Position numbers and translations under genes: made by a program. A DNA stretch of 64,000 nucleotides from Synanceia verrucosa (lineage: Eukaryota; Chordata; Actinopteri; Perciformes; Synanceiidae). Where the stretch lies: positions 11,057,335-11,121,334 of the forward strand of contig CM056562.1 of the NCBI GenBank assembly GCA_029721515.1, written 5' to 3'. Below, in pieces: positions 36,501 through 50,943 of this stretch (position 1 is its first letter; each line of letters opens with the position of its first letter). A model generated the notes under the pieces. The model did not search any database. It was not told the origin of the DNA and saw only the letters and a list, made by a program, of their open reading frames with translations.

Positions 36501-37916
36501 AACCCCAACCAGTCAGAACAGAGCAGTATCTGGGCAGTGGTTAATCACTGCTGATGGTGCTAATGAACTACATATTTAGTGTACTGTTTTGACAGGCTGA
36601 AATTATTTATGTTTAATAACTGAGAATCATTATTATCACATCATATTTGCATTGTCATAATCATATTTGCCTAGTGTGACTGTTTGATCAGAGTTCACAA
36701 GCTCCATCAGTAGTACTGTAATTGGCATCTGCTTTAGAGACTCCTCGCCTCTGATTGGTTGATTTTCTTCAAGCATGTTGAAACTAGGAATTTACATGAT
36801 GGAACATGACTTTTTTCACAGACTATCTCATGCTCTACTGTCAGGATATAGTGACCATTTTATAAAAAAATATACTATAAATATAAAAAAAATACTGACT
36901 TCAGCTGTTAACACATGATTGCACATTACACGCTATATTGAATTCAGAAAGAATGTTCAAATATTATCATCAAGATTCTCATATTTTCAGTATGTGTTGT
37001 GTAATTCCTGGGTGGTAATTCGCTAATAGACTAACATGCAGTAACAACAATAGAATTAGATAAGATTAAAATATTTGAAAAATATGAAAATTGCTAAAGG
37101 TATTGAAAAATAAATGTGCATATTTCTCTAAAGAACAAAGGCAAACATTTCAGAATTTTTAGAAATTATATGTGTTTTGTTAATTACACATAATATGTGA
37201 ATCACAAGAAATCCACTAAATTGTCTTTTGAATACACGGGCCAAATGTGCTGTGTGGCTAGCCTCTGTCTGGCACATAATGTAGTTCGGATTAAACAAAC
37301 CAACTGCTGCTTTTATTTTAAGCATGTGGAAGTCCCTGGAGGCCTACAGGTGAGGAGCCCAGGCAGGCTGTGGTCTAGTGCTGGTGTCAGGGGAGGAACG
37401 CATCAGGGCATCATGGTGGTGAAGGAAGGTGAAGAAATGAAGTGTGACTGGGCAGATATGACTGAAAGACTGTCACCTGGGGGTCTCTGAGGCCCAGCTG
37501 TTCCACAGCCGGAGTTTAGAAGAGAGAAACAGTCATTAACCCTGTCACATTGATTCAGCTGTATTCGCTTTGTTTTTCCTGATCCATACTGCAGAATAAA
37601 GAGACAGATGAGCTTTAATCATATCTCTCTGCTGTTTTTGCACTGTCTTGGCCACATTCTCTTTTACTCAGTGTGCTTGCATTGTCAAAAGTCCAATTTA
37701 GGATGTTTTGTTATTACTGTGACACACTTGATTTTCTCCTCCCTGCATGGCTGCTCAACTGCCTTTTTGATTTTCTGACACTTGGGATTGTTAGGAAATA
37801 CTGATAGAAACCACTGTTGTGTGATAATGAACGAATGTCCTGTCAGTCAGTGTCAGATCTTTCCACTTTTGTCATGTTGTATGTCAGTCAGAGTGTGTGG
37901 AAACACATCTCTCTGT

Positions 37917-37932
37917 TATATATATATATATA
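37917..37932. repeat. Short (TA)n tract
   Basis: About eight TA units. It is a simple repeat. Confidence 0.8.
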
Positions 37933-40900
37933 CTGAGGACACTGATGATTCTTTCTACCTCTCCATCTTGGTCTACATGCTGTTTGTTCATCAGACAAAC
38001 CATCTGCTGAAGTTGTGTGTTTTCTCTGCGTGCCGTCCCCCTTGGCACACTCTTTCGCATGGCCGTGCTCTACCAATTATCCGTTGCGCGCGGGATGCCC
38101 AGCGTGAGCCGCTGCCCACTGCACAGGCATGAAGTCTGTGTGTTCACACCAGGTAGCCTCTCTGCATGTCTCCGGATAATGGGCAGAGCTGGAGGGAGTC
38201 CTCTCCTCAGCGCTCTCCTCATCATTCATTTGGCGAGCTGATTAGCTCCTCTCTGTGACCGTCAGTAATTTACAGTCCTGTGTATTTCATGGCCCATTTC
38301 AGAATTAGTGCATCTTTATATGGTCAGGCTAATCTACACAGTTTTGTACTGCGTAATAAACGCTGCTCCTCTGTTTTTGTGCAGTGTACCATGTAAAACA
38401 GTAAGGCAGGAGCTGTGAGCGGTTGTAATTACACTCATTCCTCGTTGTTTTATTGTGTAACATTTGGGTTGCTTCAGTGACATTCTATGAGAAGGAGTGT
38501 GGCTGAATTTAATGAGAATAGTATGAAATTAGCAATAGTTAGCATAGTTTTGAGTTTGATCATGACCACTAAATTTCACTTGGATAAGGCTATGATTTGG
38601 TGTAGTGGATAATAATGTAGAAATGAATGTGTGGCAATCTAGGACACCCAGACAAAAACAATTAATTTCTTAATGAAGAATTCATATGCAGATCATTGTA
38701 TCTAGCAGGCACACATCACAGCAGGCCTTTAGAGATTCCTTTGTGTCAGAAGATGAAAAACATCTCCCTTTCATCATCTACTGCAGTACTTTCTTATGCC
38801 CTATGTCTGTCACCTCTCCACCCACCCTCCCCCTGCCAGCCAATCATTATCAATACTTCATCTAAATTGATTTGAATTCTACTTTAAAGTTGTGTCAGTG
38901 TGTTGAGTCAAGCCTGTCACAAAGAGTATCAGTAATACTTTTTGGATTGGTCTTTTATTTAGTAATAATTGGGAGAATTGAATAGGGAGATAAGCGTGGC
39001 TGTGTTTTTCAGAGTCTTTATGTGACGTGCAGTCACTGCACATGTGGTAAGAGTTAGAGGAGTGAACTGTCTACTGAACACTGACTGAAACATACAAGTG
39101 TTCCTGCAGGGGATGGAGGGGGGGGAGCCTGAAATCGAGAAATGTGATATGGGGGGGTCTGTGGAAGAAAAACAAAGTTATTTAAGCCGCAAGCCTTTCC
39201 TCTTATTAAAATAGTATCAAGCTTTTATTGAATTTTACATGTTTATGGTAGGGGCAACATCAGCCGAGCCACTGAGATAGTCATCTTTGTTCACATTTTC
39301 ACACAAAACGTTACTTAACTTGTGCACGCACTGCATTTAAAACTTTGTGCCCTCGTGAATATATAATAGGGACATTTGTTTTTTCCCCTCATACAGCTAT
39401 CCAGTGCAGTGTTCCTCTTACTTGTTGCCATTTTTGAAGGTGTTCTCAGTGAGCCCTCTCTTTGGCACTCTAGTTCATTCTCACCCTTTATCTAATAATC
39501 TTATCATTTTCCACCACATTTCCTCTACTAAGCAGTCAATTAGTGCCGCAATACTGTAGCTGCCTTCAAAATCCTCCAAAGATTGTCTCTAAAAAGGTTA
39601 ATGTAATTTCAGAAGCATAAAGTAGATGGAATAGCCTGGATTTAAGTGTATCTGACTCATTAGGATTCATCCTCACACCGACCATCCCAGACTGGAATCT
39701 GATGGAAAACAAGCATTGAAGGAGCCAAACTACTGTGAATTGTCTCTATACATAATGTATATTCAACAAAACAGTCATGTGGTAATTAAGAATATATGGA
39801 TTTAAACTGTGGATTATAAACCTACACACAGAAATGCTTCAGCTGATGTGTGAAGTAGAACCATCTAATCATGTATGTCGTTTCAGCAGAGCCGGAGCGA
39901 CCACAGCTATTATGTTCCTTGCCGTTTATGTGACATTTATCAACATCATATCTGACAATAAAAGTCAAGATGTTATCAGGATATATTACTGAAAGGTTAT
40001 GAGGTAACACACAAGAGAAGCCATGTCTCATATTGTATTTGTCTCATATTCTATCAACTGGGTAATACCCCTGCTGTGGCTGATACAGTTTACAGTAAAA
40101 GCTTTGGGTCCCTGTAGGCTCTCTGTCTGTATGTGTTATTTTTAAATTGGCACTGTTTCCTCAACCTGGAAAGACCATGGATTCAGCTTCCATCAAGGAA
40201 GATGTTTATTATTTTCTCTTTTTTTGCTCTCTGCAGTAAATGTTGACAGATTCAGTGTGCTGTCAAGGATGTCAATCAGTCCTCAAGTAGCCTGTATTGT
40301 TAAATATATTAAATATATTGTGGCCCGTCATACAAGATTAACTGCAACATTCAGAACCCAAACACGGGCTGTAATTATTCAAGTCTTATGCGGTGACACC
40401 CTGCACCATTTCAGTCACTTCATTTTTGTAGAGGAGCACTTACAAGAGTTCATACAGAGAGCACTTTAAATGTATTTCAGATGGCGAATGCACTTTTCAA
40501 GAGGTTAACTTTCATATTGAGTTTAAAAAAAACTCCAAGGCAAAATTATTTTCATAGAAATCCATACTGTACCTCTCAGCGCAAGCCGAGTTGTGTGAAC
40601 AAAACCACATGAGCTGCCAGCTGCACATATTTACATCAGGTTTCCCCCACAATCCACTTCTAAGTACTATGCTTGCGGCCATTTCTCAAGGAACCGGTTT
40701 GCGATGATCTAAAGGACCACTAAAACATACGGCCCAAGTACAGAGACAGAGCCAGAATCCCCCCTTTATCTTTAGAGTCACTGCTTTATGTCTGCATGCG
40801 ACAGGTCGCAGTTCACTGCATCCAGCTCACGTTATCATCAATATTGATTCATCTCCAGTATGTGTCTTTGTGCTCCTCCTGAAAGCCCATTGGCTCAAGG

Positions 40901-43900
40901 GTGCAACCTGTTATCCATTGCTAGCAAGAGAAAAATATTTTCATCCCCTGGGCTCACATGTATATCCAAACAGTGGAGATAAAGGCATAACATTTGTGAT
41001 AGGTTTATATAGCTTCAGACAAAAACTGATAATAAAACAAACTTGCATTTGGCTCGTTCTAAATGCATCTTGAACCTTTGACTCATTGTTGCCCTCCTCC
41101 TCCCTCACTCGCTGGAGAGTAGCGATAAGATGTCTCATTTCCGTTCACCTTTCACTATTATTCATGGTTATGGAGGTGTTTTTGTCATTTTGTTCCCAAC
41201 AGATTCTCAATATGTCTTCACAAAAAGCTTTAGAGCCACACATTTTGATCTGAGAAATAATCATTTTGTGGTCAATACCTGAATTATACAGACAGACATT
41301 TGACTTATAGCTACTGACGAAAATCACACTCATAGCAGGATATTACAACACAGAGCACTTCAATCACTCTATTTATTACATCAGACATCACGTGTAATTT
41401 GATGGATATAGCAATTAATTAGTAACCTGCTTAGCTGGGCGAGGCATGAGTGGTGATGGCCTGATGGGTGTCCCACCGACGTTTCCCAGACTAGATAACA
41501 GGGATGCAGAGTTTGAAAGACTGGCATCCTAATGAGGTCCCCGATGCACGCATGTCCAAGCAGATGAAAGTGGTGACGCCCCAGGTTGTCCTGCATTAGA
41601 ACATACCCAAATTCAGACTGGCACTGACAGTTTGGATGCCGTTTTTCAGTGCTCTGCATGTTGAGGGATGTTCAACTTTATTAGAGATTTTTTTCTGAGA
41701 TTGTAGAGAAACATCAAAAAGCAGTCCCATTTTGATCTCATGCCTGCAGCGAGTTAGTGAAGCAGCCAGTCACATGGGAGTTCTCTCCTCAACAGTGCAA
41801 TAAAAACCTGGGTTACATCCATGAGGTATATACACTCATATGAGGCAGCAGCCGACCTCAGATAAATTTGCTCCTGAATTAACCCATATAGTGTTCACTG
41901 TAGACATGTGATGGATGTGCTCCCAAGTCTGCCCTCTGACCCCTTAAGCCTGAGTCTGTTTTGGGACTGTAGATAAGATGTCTACGTCTCATCAGCAGGC
42001 AGTCAATCAGAGGTTAAGAGCCAGCATGCTGAAGCAGCATGATGGTGCTTTTATTAGCTTTTAACGGATTATAATTGTCTGTTAAGTACTCGTCTGTCCA
42101 TCACACAGATGGAAGTTGAACCTTAATCCTCATTCTGGAAGCTTTCCTGCAGTTTTAGGTGAAGAGGTGTTCATGCACGTTTTCATGTGTTTTCATGAAA
42201 CTTCCAAATCCTCTTTTCCTTCACAAAGCCTCTGGGAGTCCAGTGAATGTCTCCTGACACCTGGATAGCAGGGCATTTTTATAACAGGCTGTAACCTGGG
42301 AGGTTTGAATGACACTGACCAAAGCACATCAACTGTCAACTCTGGAAATGTCTCACAGATGTGTGTTTTTTTTTCTCAAGAATGTTGGCAAGCAAATCCA
42401 CTAAGCACCAAGGCTGAACAACTCTGAAGTGTAAAACATGTGAGACGATTTATTATTCTTACAAAACACGCACAGTCTCACATATGGGTCCTTAGCCTTG
42501 TGCCGATGGGATGTCCACAGCTAATCTGAGCCTCTCGTATAAACCAGCTAATTAGAATTAGTTTGGCTACTCTTAAGATGTGCGAAAAGCACATCATGGA
42601 CGTTTAGCCATTGCTTAATTGACACTGTAAAAAGAATACATATTCATAAACACACACCAGCGACTGCTCAAAGCTCCCTCATACAGAATGTCAAATTTAA
42701 TTGGGGCGTGCTGAAAGATAGATGAGCCTGCTGATTTGAAATATAGCATATCATACTATGGTAGCTTCGTTCATTTATATTCATACAGTTCCCACAGATT
42801 ACTACACTGTGCAAATTATAGCGTACTATTGATGAGATATGAATTTCAATAAGAAAAAAAAATGTAAATATGTGTTATCATTCTAGGTAGAGACAGTTTA
42901 TGCTATTCACTTTTAATGTATTTACATGTTAATGCAATACAGTCAATCCCATATATAACATGGCAGAGGTTACTTCTTGCCTTTTCCTTTTGGTTTTACG
43001 AATACCACCTCATCCACTTTTTTTCGTCAACTTTGTATCTTTCCTAGGTATTTTACTTCTTCAAAGATAATATTCCAAAGAAAACAAGGGGGTTTGAGTC
43101 TCTGCTGAGCAGCACAGAGGAAGAAGAAATGTTTGTAGTTTTAAGGATCAATGAGAAACTAAATTCCTTCCTGATGGTTCCACCCCCGTTCACAAAAGCT
43201 CAATTTCATTTTGCAATAAACTGGTACTACAAAAACAAGAAGACATAAATGTGTCATACTGAATCTTAATTAGAAAAAAATCTGTGACAAACAAAAGGCA
43301 TGTTATGCACAAAAAAAACATCAAAATGAAATAAGCAAGTGGCAAAAGTGAAAGTGCTGTCAGACTCAAGGCCATATCTGAGTAAGTGAATGCAGGAGAT
43401 ATATATACCTCTCAGGTCTGCACTCCCTCTGTGCTGCTGTGATCTTTTCTCAGCTGCTTTTTCAATATGTCTCGGTGATAAAAGAGTGACCCACTCTCTT
43501 CCTGTGTGCGCAGCATGGGCTGCGACGTAAAAGCTGGCTGTTGACCTTGCCGACCTACGGGCACTGCAAAGCAGGAAGTGAAGACTCTATTTGAAATTTT
43601 ACATCCTGCCATCTGCCATTTTTAAATGTACCTTACTATCTCACGCCTCCATTTCAACACCCCACCCCTCGACCCCCAAGAGACATGCAGCCACCAGCCA
43701 AAACAGAGCGAAGACCCGGCACAGGCTCTGCACATGAATTAAAGATTCATTTGCAGGACAGGATGCACACAGGACAGCATGTTAGCGCTGTGTGTGCACT
43801 ATTGTCAACATGTGCCTCTGTATGTTTAGGTCGCAAAGACAGTGGGACACTGATACACCGTATGTCAAAACAGAGCTACAGCCTCATCCCTGTGGAGAGA

Positions 43901-44224
43901 CATATCACAGCACACCACTGTTACTATAAATATCTGATAAAGAGCTGTGCTGCCGTCATTTTGTGCCAGTCAGAGATCCACCATTTATTCAACCCATTTC
44001 CAGAACTTCCATTTTTAATCGTTAAATTGGAATTACATTGTATCCCTGTCTTGGAAAAATTAACAATAACATTGGAGTGGAGATGAGCCGATGAGATAGG
44101 GCAGGCGAAACAAAACCATTCCAGGAGAGAAAGGATATCAGACTTGAGATGCATTTGTGGAAATAATTCCATTTTTCCCAGCGCACAAAGATAAAGCACC
44201 CGAGTGTTTAGAGTACAAATGTGT

Positions 44225-44410
44225 CATAGCCCTCTCATTAGCTTGCCATGGTTCCTGTAAGTATCTTAATTAGATTATTGGGGGAATTATGGGTAACTTG
44301 TGGCTCTCTTTGCCCTGGGCTTCTTTTGGTTACAGAGTGTTTCCAGCTAATTGTTTTTTCGCTGTTAAATCACAGCTGATATGATATGCATTGAAAAATA
44401 AACAATATTT
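44225..44410. promoter_or_regulatory. Weak candidate conserved non-coding block
   Basis: Non-repetitive block with ATTAGCTTGCCATGG, CTTAATTAGATTATTG and CAGCTAATTG homeodomain-like words, just upstream of the GATA/GA microsatellite. There is no coding potential. It is suggestive of a conserved element only by composition. Confidence 0.15.
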
Positions 44411-44463
44411 TCTATTTGAACTGTTTTATTCACTACTAATTTTGAAGGAATTTATTAAGAACA

Positions 44464-44496
44464 TGGATGGATAGATGGATAGATAGATAGATAGAT

Positions 44497-44535
<39 letters not shown>
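44464..44535. repeat. Compound (GGAT)n(GATA)n(GA)n microsatellite
   Basis: GGAT/AGAT units pass into about five GATA units and then about 20 GA units. No element body is recognisable upstream, so it is not called a retroposon tail. Confidence 0.95.
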
Positions 44536-44536
<1 letters not shown>

Positions 44537-44765
44537 CCTCATCATCTGCCAGGCTTGTAGTGTGGACCCTCAGGTTAACCCTTCATCCTCAGGCTGTCCT
44601 GGTTCTAGTAGAAACCTTGTTGTCAGCATAAGATAAGATTTGTGATTTTTGCAGTTACCCACATTTATTTTCATATTTTTTGAGGTTCATAATTACAAAT
44701 GCAGATATAACAAGAAAAGCACTCAGAGAGCACAGACATCCTTTTTTTATTTTTAGTTACCCTCG

Positions 44766-44910
44766 CTGCCAGGGAGGTTATGTTTTCACCGGGGCATGTT
44801 TGTTTGTTTGTTTGTTTGTCGGTTTGCAAAGTAACTCAAAAAGTTATGGATGGTCAACAAATCAACATACAAATAAACGAACCCCGGTGAAAACATTACC
44901 TCCTTGGCGG
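44766..44910. mobile_element. 145-bp fold-back element, teleost dispersed type
   Basis: The left arm 44766-44794 reads CTGCCAGGGAGGTTATGTTT then TCACCGGGG. The right arm 44882-44910 is its reverse complement at 26 of 29 positions (CCCCGGTGAAAACATTACCT then CCTTGGCGG). Between them lie a (TTTG)n run and CAAATCAACATACAAAT. The sequence type GCCAAGGAGGTTATGTTTTC is common in fish genomes. There is no coding capacity, and no target duplication is obvious. The 78-codon frame at 44680-44916 is a shadow of this element. Confidence 0.75.
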
Positions 44911-47633
44911 AGGTAATGACACACCCCTGATAATTGGTGACCAGTCTTGTTCTACACTAGCTCAGCGCTGTGTTTGAAGCAGCCCAGCACCGACATATCA
45001 CAGACTGATTCAATTTTCAGAGCTCCTGAATAGCATTTTCAAACCTTTTCAAAGCAGCCAAGCGATAGACTTCCTTTTCAGATATCCCTCGAACCGGTCG
45101 TGCCTAAAAAGCTTTCCAAAGTGGAGGAGCACTTGAGTTTGAGCAAGGGTTATGTTCTCCGTGCAGCAGGTAGAACAGAGTGGTGTAGAGAGTGGTAATA
45201 AATATGGTTCTTTTAATACAATAGGTTTGTAGGTCACTCTGTGAAGAGGCGAGGTGCGCTCATTCAGCCGGCTGCTCCTGCGGAGCCTGTGCAGCCCACA
45301 GACACAAGAACACGCAACCTTTCAAGATGGATTTGAAAAGGTCAAAGCACAGGCATGCAGAATGGTAATACAGGAGTGTGCTTCCAGAGGTCATAGGGTC
45401 AACGTGGACTTTATTCTTCCATGTTTCTTTCATCCTGGAGAGGTAGCTTTATGCACTGTATTAAGACTTATGCATTTTAGCACTGTTTACCATTGCTTTG
45501 TTACATGGTCACACATATAACAGTATCTATATAGATTGCTTTGCTTTCTGTATATATATTTCCTCTGACCCACTTCTGAGGAGTGGCAGCGAAGAGGGAG
45601 TGAGAGTGTCCACCTGGATCTGGTTAGAGGTGTGGTTAGACAGACTTACTGGGGCCTGGTCTGTCCCAGCACACCACTTCGATGTTCATTCTTTTGGTTA
45701 TTGCGTATAGATCTCAAGGTATTATATTAGAGTGTTTTCCTCTTGATGGAGCAGCAAGGATTTCCTAAAGACTGAGTCGACTGGGTCTCCGCCACATGAC
45801 AGAGTGGGCGCTCTCCCTCTTTACTCCTCAGTCCCATGTGATACCACTGCATGCTTAGTGTCTCTTCTTCCACTGATCTAATTAGTCCCTTGACACATCT
45901 TTAAGGGTCCGTATTTATCAGGCCCATTAATTAGCACCTAAGCACCTAGACTGGATATATTACTTTGAAAATAGTGGATGTTCTTGTTTATTAAAGTATT
46001 AACAACAGGGGGGAAACACTCTCTCTTATCCCCTGGTATTAGTCACTTAGTGAGCTTGCTCATTCATCATACCCTTTCTACAGTGTGTTTTCCTCTCCTA
46101 CTTATCCTTGTTTGTCTTTTTGTAAGTGCACATATAAAGCTATGTTGGATTAGCATTATTAATTACAGCAGCATTCTGTGCCACGTTACGATGTCTCACC
46201 CTTCTCTTATGGAATCCTCACTGAGCTACTGAGGCTGGGAGATAACTAGCTATTGCTTTGGGTCCCTGTTCCAGTCAGGTTTAAGGAAGCTTACATGAGA
46301 CAATGTGGAAAAAAGTGCCAGAAATGGGGACGTCATTGATTTTTCTAAGTGACAGCTAGACCGAAACAAATACTGTATTGATTGGAGACTTCCTTGGGAT
46401 AGTTGTACAAAGCTGGAGGAGAGTTCGGAGGCTGGGAAACATTAGTCTGTGGAGCTGTGCGGTGCGACCGTCCATCATGCGTGACACAAACTACCTCAGC
46501 ATCCTGAGCTAATGTGGTCGCTGCATACAAATAAACCATCTCTACTCTACAGCTCTTTTCCCTCTAAAAGAAGCACCTCGCTATGCTGTAGTTATTTTCC
46601 AAAAGGCCATCCTCTTTCTTAAGCATGACCTCCTGAAACTCCCACCATGACAAAAATCATGTCAAGTCTAACTAATGCAGTATTATGGACTCTCTATCTC
46701 AGCATTTACTATCTGCTCACATCTCCTTGTTTATTTGTTTCTTATTGCCCCACAGTTATCCCTCTTAAGTCAACAAGTAATTGGATATATATATTTTTTT
46801 TTCCTTCATCTTTTATGTTGCTATTTGATCTGCCAACAAGCAAAACGGGTTGATTCATATTCAAGAGTTGCACAGAGCTTTCTTCTACTAACCATGCTAA
46901 TTAGACCCACTTTAGCAATTTTATTGTTACTCGAGGGGATCTTTTTTTGTAGATTGGGGTTTGAAAAGCTGCCTTTATTTGTAACACTCTTATATGCTGT
47001 CTGATCAGTCAGACAGAATTGTGTTTCTGGCATCAATGGCCTGGAAGGTCCTTATGGGGGTCCCTCCTTGTTTGTGAGTGGTCTATGAGTTAGTAGCATG
47101 TGGATGCAGCACAGCATGCATGCACACAGTAAGGACACTGCCATTAATATATACAGTCTCTCTCAAAGAAATAATGCAAATCAGGGAGACTGTGGAGAAT
47201 TTTCTTTCCCTCCCATCCCCCACTGCACTGGTGTGAATAGGCACAGATGATGACAAATTGTATCTTCATTTATGGTTGTAGGTTAATTTAAATGTTAAAG
47301 TTTTAACATCAAACTTTCTGCAAATTTGACTTCATGTGGTTCAGTGAGATGTGTTTTGACCAATATCTTTTTAAGTTATATGGTCTTCTTTTATAACCAG
47401 TGGGGAATATAGCTCGACAGTTCTCGACTGGGTTGGCTAATTGGAAGTCTTCCTCCTCAGACTACAAACCCTAATCCTGATTTAGATTATCTTCTACACA
47501 CAGTGTTTCACCTGACATCAACACCGAAATGGGTAATCAGATTATTTTGAATAGTGCAGATGCAGTAAATCTTGTCGTTATTCATTTTAGCGTCATCTTC
47601 ACTGTGTTCACTGTGAATTACTAAAGTCATCTA

Positions 47634-47667
47634 GCTATCCATCTATCTGTCTGTCTGTCCGTCTGTG
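47634..47667. repeat. (TCTA/TCTG)n tetranucleotide tract
   Basis: Short run of CCATCTATCTGTCTGTCTGT units. It is a simple repeat. Confidence 0.85.
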
Positions 47668-50600
47668 TAATTCAATGCTGACATAAAAAAATCATAAGGA
47701 TACACAAGAAAGATAAAGAATAAATATTGTCAGAGGAAATTTACCCTCAAGCAATCTATGTTTTATTAAAAGAGTATCTATGGTGTACAGTATATGCTGG
47801 AGTAGAATATTTATTTCAGATTTGCTGTAAATGGAGTCCAGATATCCAGATGTGCATGTTAAGGGCAGCTGTAAAGGTATGACAATACAACAGCCTGTAA
47901 CTGGGGATTTGAATGTCTAGATGTGCCTTTTACACAGCTGTTTCACATCAGAAAAATGCAGATGATGGTGGATGACACACAAATATCCATGTTTTAAGTC
48001 TCCTTTGATGAACCTGCTGTAAACCCTGTGAGCCACTTACTTTTATAATATCTAATCAGCCTCCCATCTCCAGAGCAAACACCTCCAGGCACGTCCCATC
48101 AGTCTGCTGCTCCCGGTAACAGCAACACAGAGGAAACCAAAACCAGACAATTTCTCCTTAATCACTGCTTTCAAAGACTCTGATTTGGGTACCTTCTGTG
48201 AGAACTGTACTTTACGTACAAACCAGTACAACATCAACATCTGCGCCTGTTCGTTTCCAGGAAATATTCTGCAACATTGTCTCTATTTATGAATGATTTA
48301 TGTGGCTCGTAATCTTTAACTGTTTCTGTTATTTTCATGGTAATCCTAATCCACAGGCCCCTCAGAAACATTTTACCGTCTGCCAGTCTGTCACTGTTAA
48401 TAAATATACCCGACATTCCCTACAGCTCACATTGAATGAGAGATTGTGAATTTGCTCCCCACGTCTGACAAAGTCCAGATCAGATCTTCATTCCACTTTG
48501 TAAGTTATGTCAAACAGCACCTCTGCTTTGAGGCTTGCTTTCCTGTTTGATGTCGCCCATGCAGCCATATGGTATCGCTCTCAGCATCACTTTTTCTGTT
48601 TTTTATTTCCTGCCATTTCACTCATCCTGTGTTCTATTCAGCAGTAAATCTGCCATAACCTCACAGGGGCCATTGTGGTTGTTTAATGTGAAAAAGATCA
48701 CCTTTTTGTTGTAATACATGTTTTGTTATGTTTATGCTTTTATTTTTGTTGTATTTGCTCTCATTTTTATGGTTTTGTAAAATACTGTACCTATAGGCAC
48801 TTAAAACCCTCAATATATTGTTGTTATATATTGTTGTTATCAGGGTGGTTTTCATAACATAATGAGAAGATATATTTAAAATAAGAGTGTCTCTATATTG
48901 GTGAAAAATGTAGAAAAAGTCCATCTCTAAACTTGAGGGGAAATAATGAGTACCGCTTAACCAATTGTGTTGCTGTTTGAATGTGAGAACTGAAAGGGCT
49001 TTAATGAACCTTTTCATCAAGTGTTTGGTGCCAGGTCAATGCAGAGGAGGTCTGAGCAGGAAGAAAACGAACGATTATTTATATTTCTGTATGAATATTG
49101 TGTTGGCATCTTGTGTGGCTCTGTTAACAAAGAGGTAAGAGCTTTTGCTAGAACAAAGTGCATGTGAGGCAGAGTACTCTCTAAAGAGTGTTAGGTACCT
49201 GACCTTTTAGCATTAGCCTCCACACAGGGAAAAAAAACTGCATGAAATGAAAAAAAAATTAGCATTTTCATGTAGCGAACAATAGCACAGCCCACATACT
49301 CTCTCACTTATTTGTATTATCATGTTCAAGTAGGCTACTGACTGAGTTACAAGGCTGGAGAGCGACAAGAATGCACTTGACTGCCAGTGGCTGGAGCACA
49401 TCCGTTTTTGCAGAAAGAAACATGGACATGTTTGTTAGATAAATTACAGGTCATTGGTGACTCTCCAGATCCAAGCACACATGCAGTTCAGGCAATTTTG
49501 CCATGGGGAACTGTGATTGGATTCCCATTCATCTGGCAGCTTTTGTGTAACATTCAAAACAGAGAGGACCTAGCTAGATCACACCACATATTTCCTCCCA
49601 GGAAACCCCCTCAGAACCAGTCAAGCCCAGACAGGACAAACATTCTGCTGAAAAGGATGCTGGATGTGCCAAACAAGCACACAGAGACACACATTGAATG
49701 CTCCAAGTCCTGCATACTGAAGAGGGAAACATCAAAAATGATTTATATGTGAAATAGACAAGAGACATTTGTATTGTTTTATTTTTCTTAGTGCACATCA
49801 CTAAATTTCATTTGTCTGAGATGGAGTTCTCCCTATACAGTCTCAAACCCAATAGGGTTTGACCTTGTTGTGCAAAAATTGTTTCCATCCGACAAGAAAC
49901 ATACATTATGTAATGTCTTCATCAACATGAGCAGGACATAACAGTTTGTCTATACCTGGCTGCACACAGCAGCCTCCCTTAGAGAGGGCTGAGTTGATTC
50001 TTATTGGCCTCCTCCCAGAGACTGAGCAGGTATTGACTAAATAGAAAAAGGAAAAATGAAAATATGAGTGGATCTGACAACCAGGCAGGATAACCCCTTT
50101 GTGATTTTGGAGAGCAGATGAGCAGACACAGGGCCTGACACATCCACCCAAAGCACCAATCCTTCAACTTGACATGTAATACTGCCTATTGGTGGTTAAT
50201 ATGGGAATTGGGGGTACAGCAAAAGTGTCAAAGGCCAGTCATTGCCTTTAGTAGCTCAATAGGATGGATGAATTCATGTAGAGGACTTTGTACTTTGTTT
50301 GTTTACAGTGTATGTGCCAACCATGAAGTGCATGAGGACACCCATGAACACCATAAGCATAGGGAAACATCTTACCATTACTGCCAATGCAGAGGGACAT
50401 AATGTATGTTAACAGTTGGTGGGCCATAAAAGCTAGCAATGAACCAATAAAGAAGCAGAAGCTGAACACTCAAACAAAGGTTTTATGAGGTAGTAAATGC
50501 ATTCAACATGTTTATCTCCTTAGGGAGAAAAACAGTGCTTTAGAGTGAAATGTAACAAAATTGTGTTTGTTGAAAGCTCCACGATACCTTTAACCAGAGG

Positions 50601-50855
50601 CAGATGAGTCTGTGATGTCTTTTTCATGTCTCTGCATGCTGCTTTAAGATAGGTACAAGCTGAGAATAGCATAGCTCAGGCACTGGACAATCTGTTTGAT
50701 CATGTAGCAAGTTATCGTAAAGGAAAGGGAACACGGTGTGTTTCTCTACTCTACTGCAAGATGGAAAGTGTTATATTTAAAGCCTTATTTAAGCCTGCAC
50801 TTTATCAATTTCTCCTACATTTGAACATAGTTATCACAGGAACCCTCCCTCTACT

Positions 50856-50862
50856 GTCTCTC

Positions 50863-50933
<71 letters not shown>

Positions 50934-50943
50934 CTCTCTCTCT
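50856..50943. repeat. Compound (CT)n(AC)n(CT)n microsatellite
   Basis: About 20 CT units with small interruptions, about 17 AC units, then about six CT units. It has the same architecture as the locus at 29367-29426. The Ser/Leu/His-rich frame at 50761-50970 is its translation. Confidence 0.95.

Larger units (their letters stand above)
32768..44463 (+). other. Intron stretch without genes
   Basis: About 11.7 kb with only a short (TA)n tract, G runs near 39119-39157 and two weak non-coding candidates. Open frames such as 35350-35742 (130 codons), 35655-36071 (138 codons) and 43685-44086 (133 codons) have no recognisable domain, no splice context and intron-like composition. I do not call them genes. 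Confidence 0.6.

Noticed and set aside
43685..44086. 133-codon + strand frame
   Set aside because: No recognisable domain, no conserved-looking composition, and antisense frames overlap it; not supported as a gene.
27606..47187. Shared 14-mer ATGCAAATCAGGGA at 27606 and 47174
   Set aside because: Several such coincidental 14-mer pairs are expected in 64 kb, and the flanks do not match.
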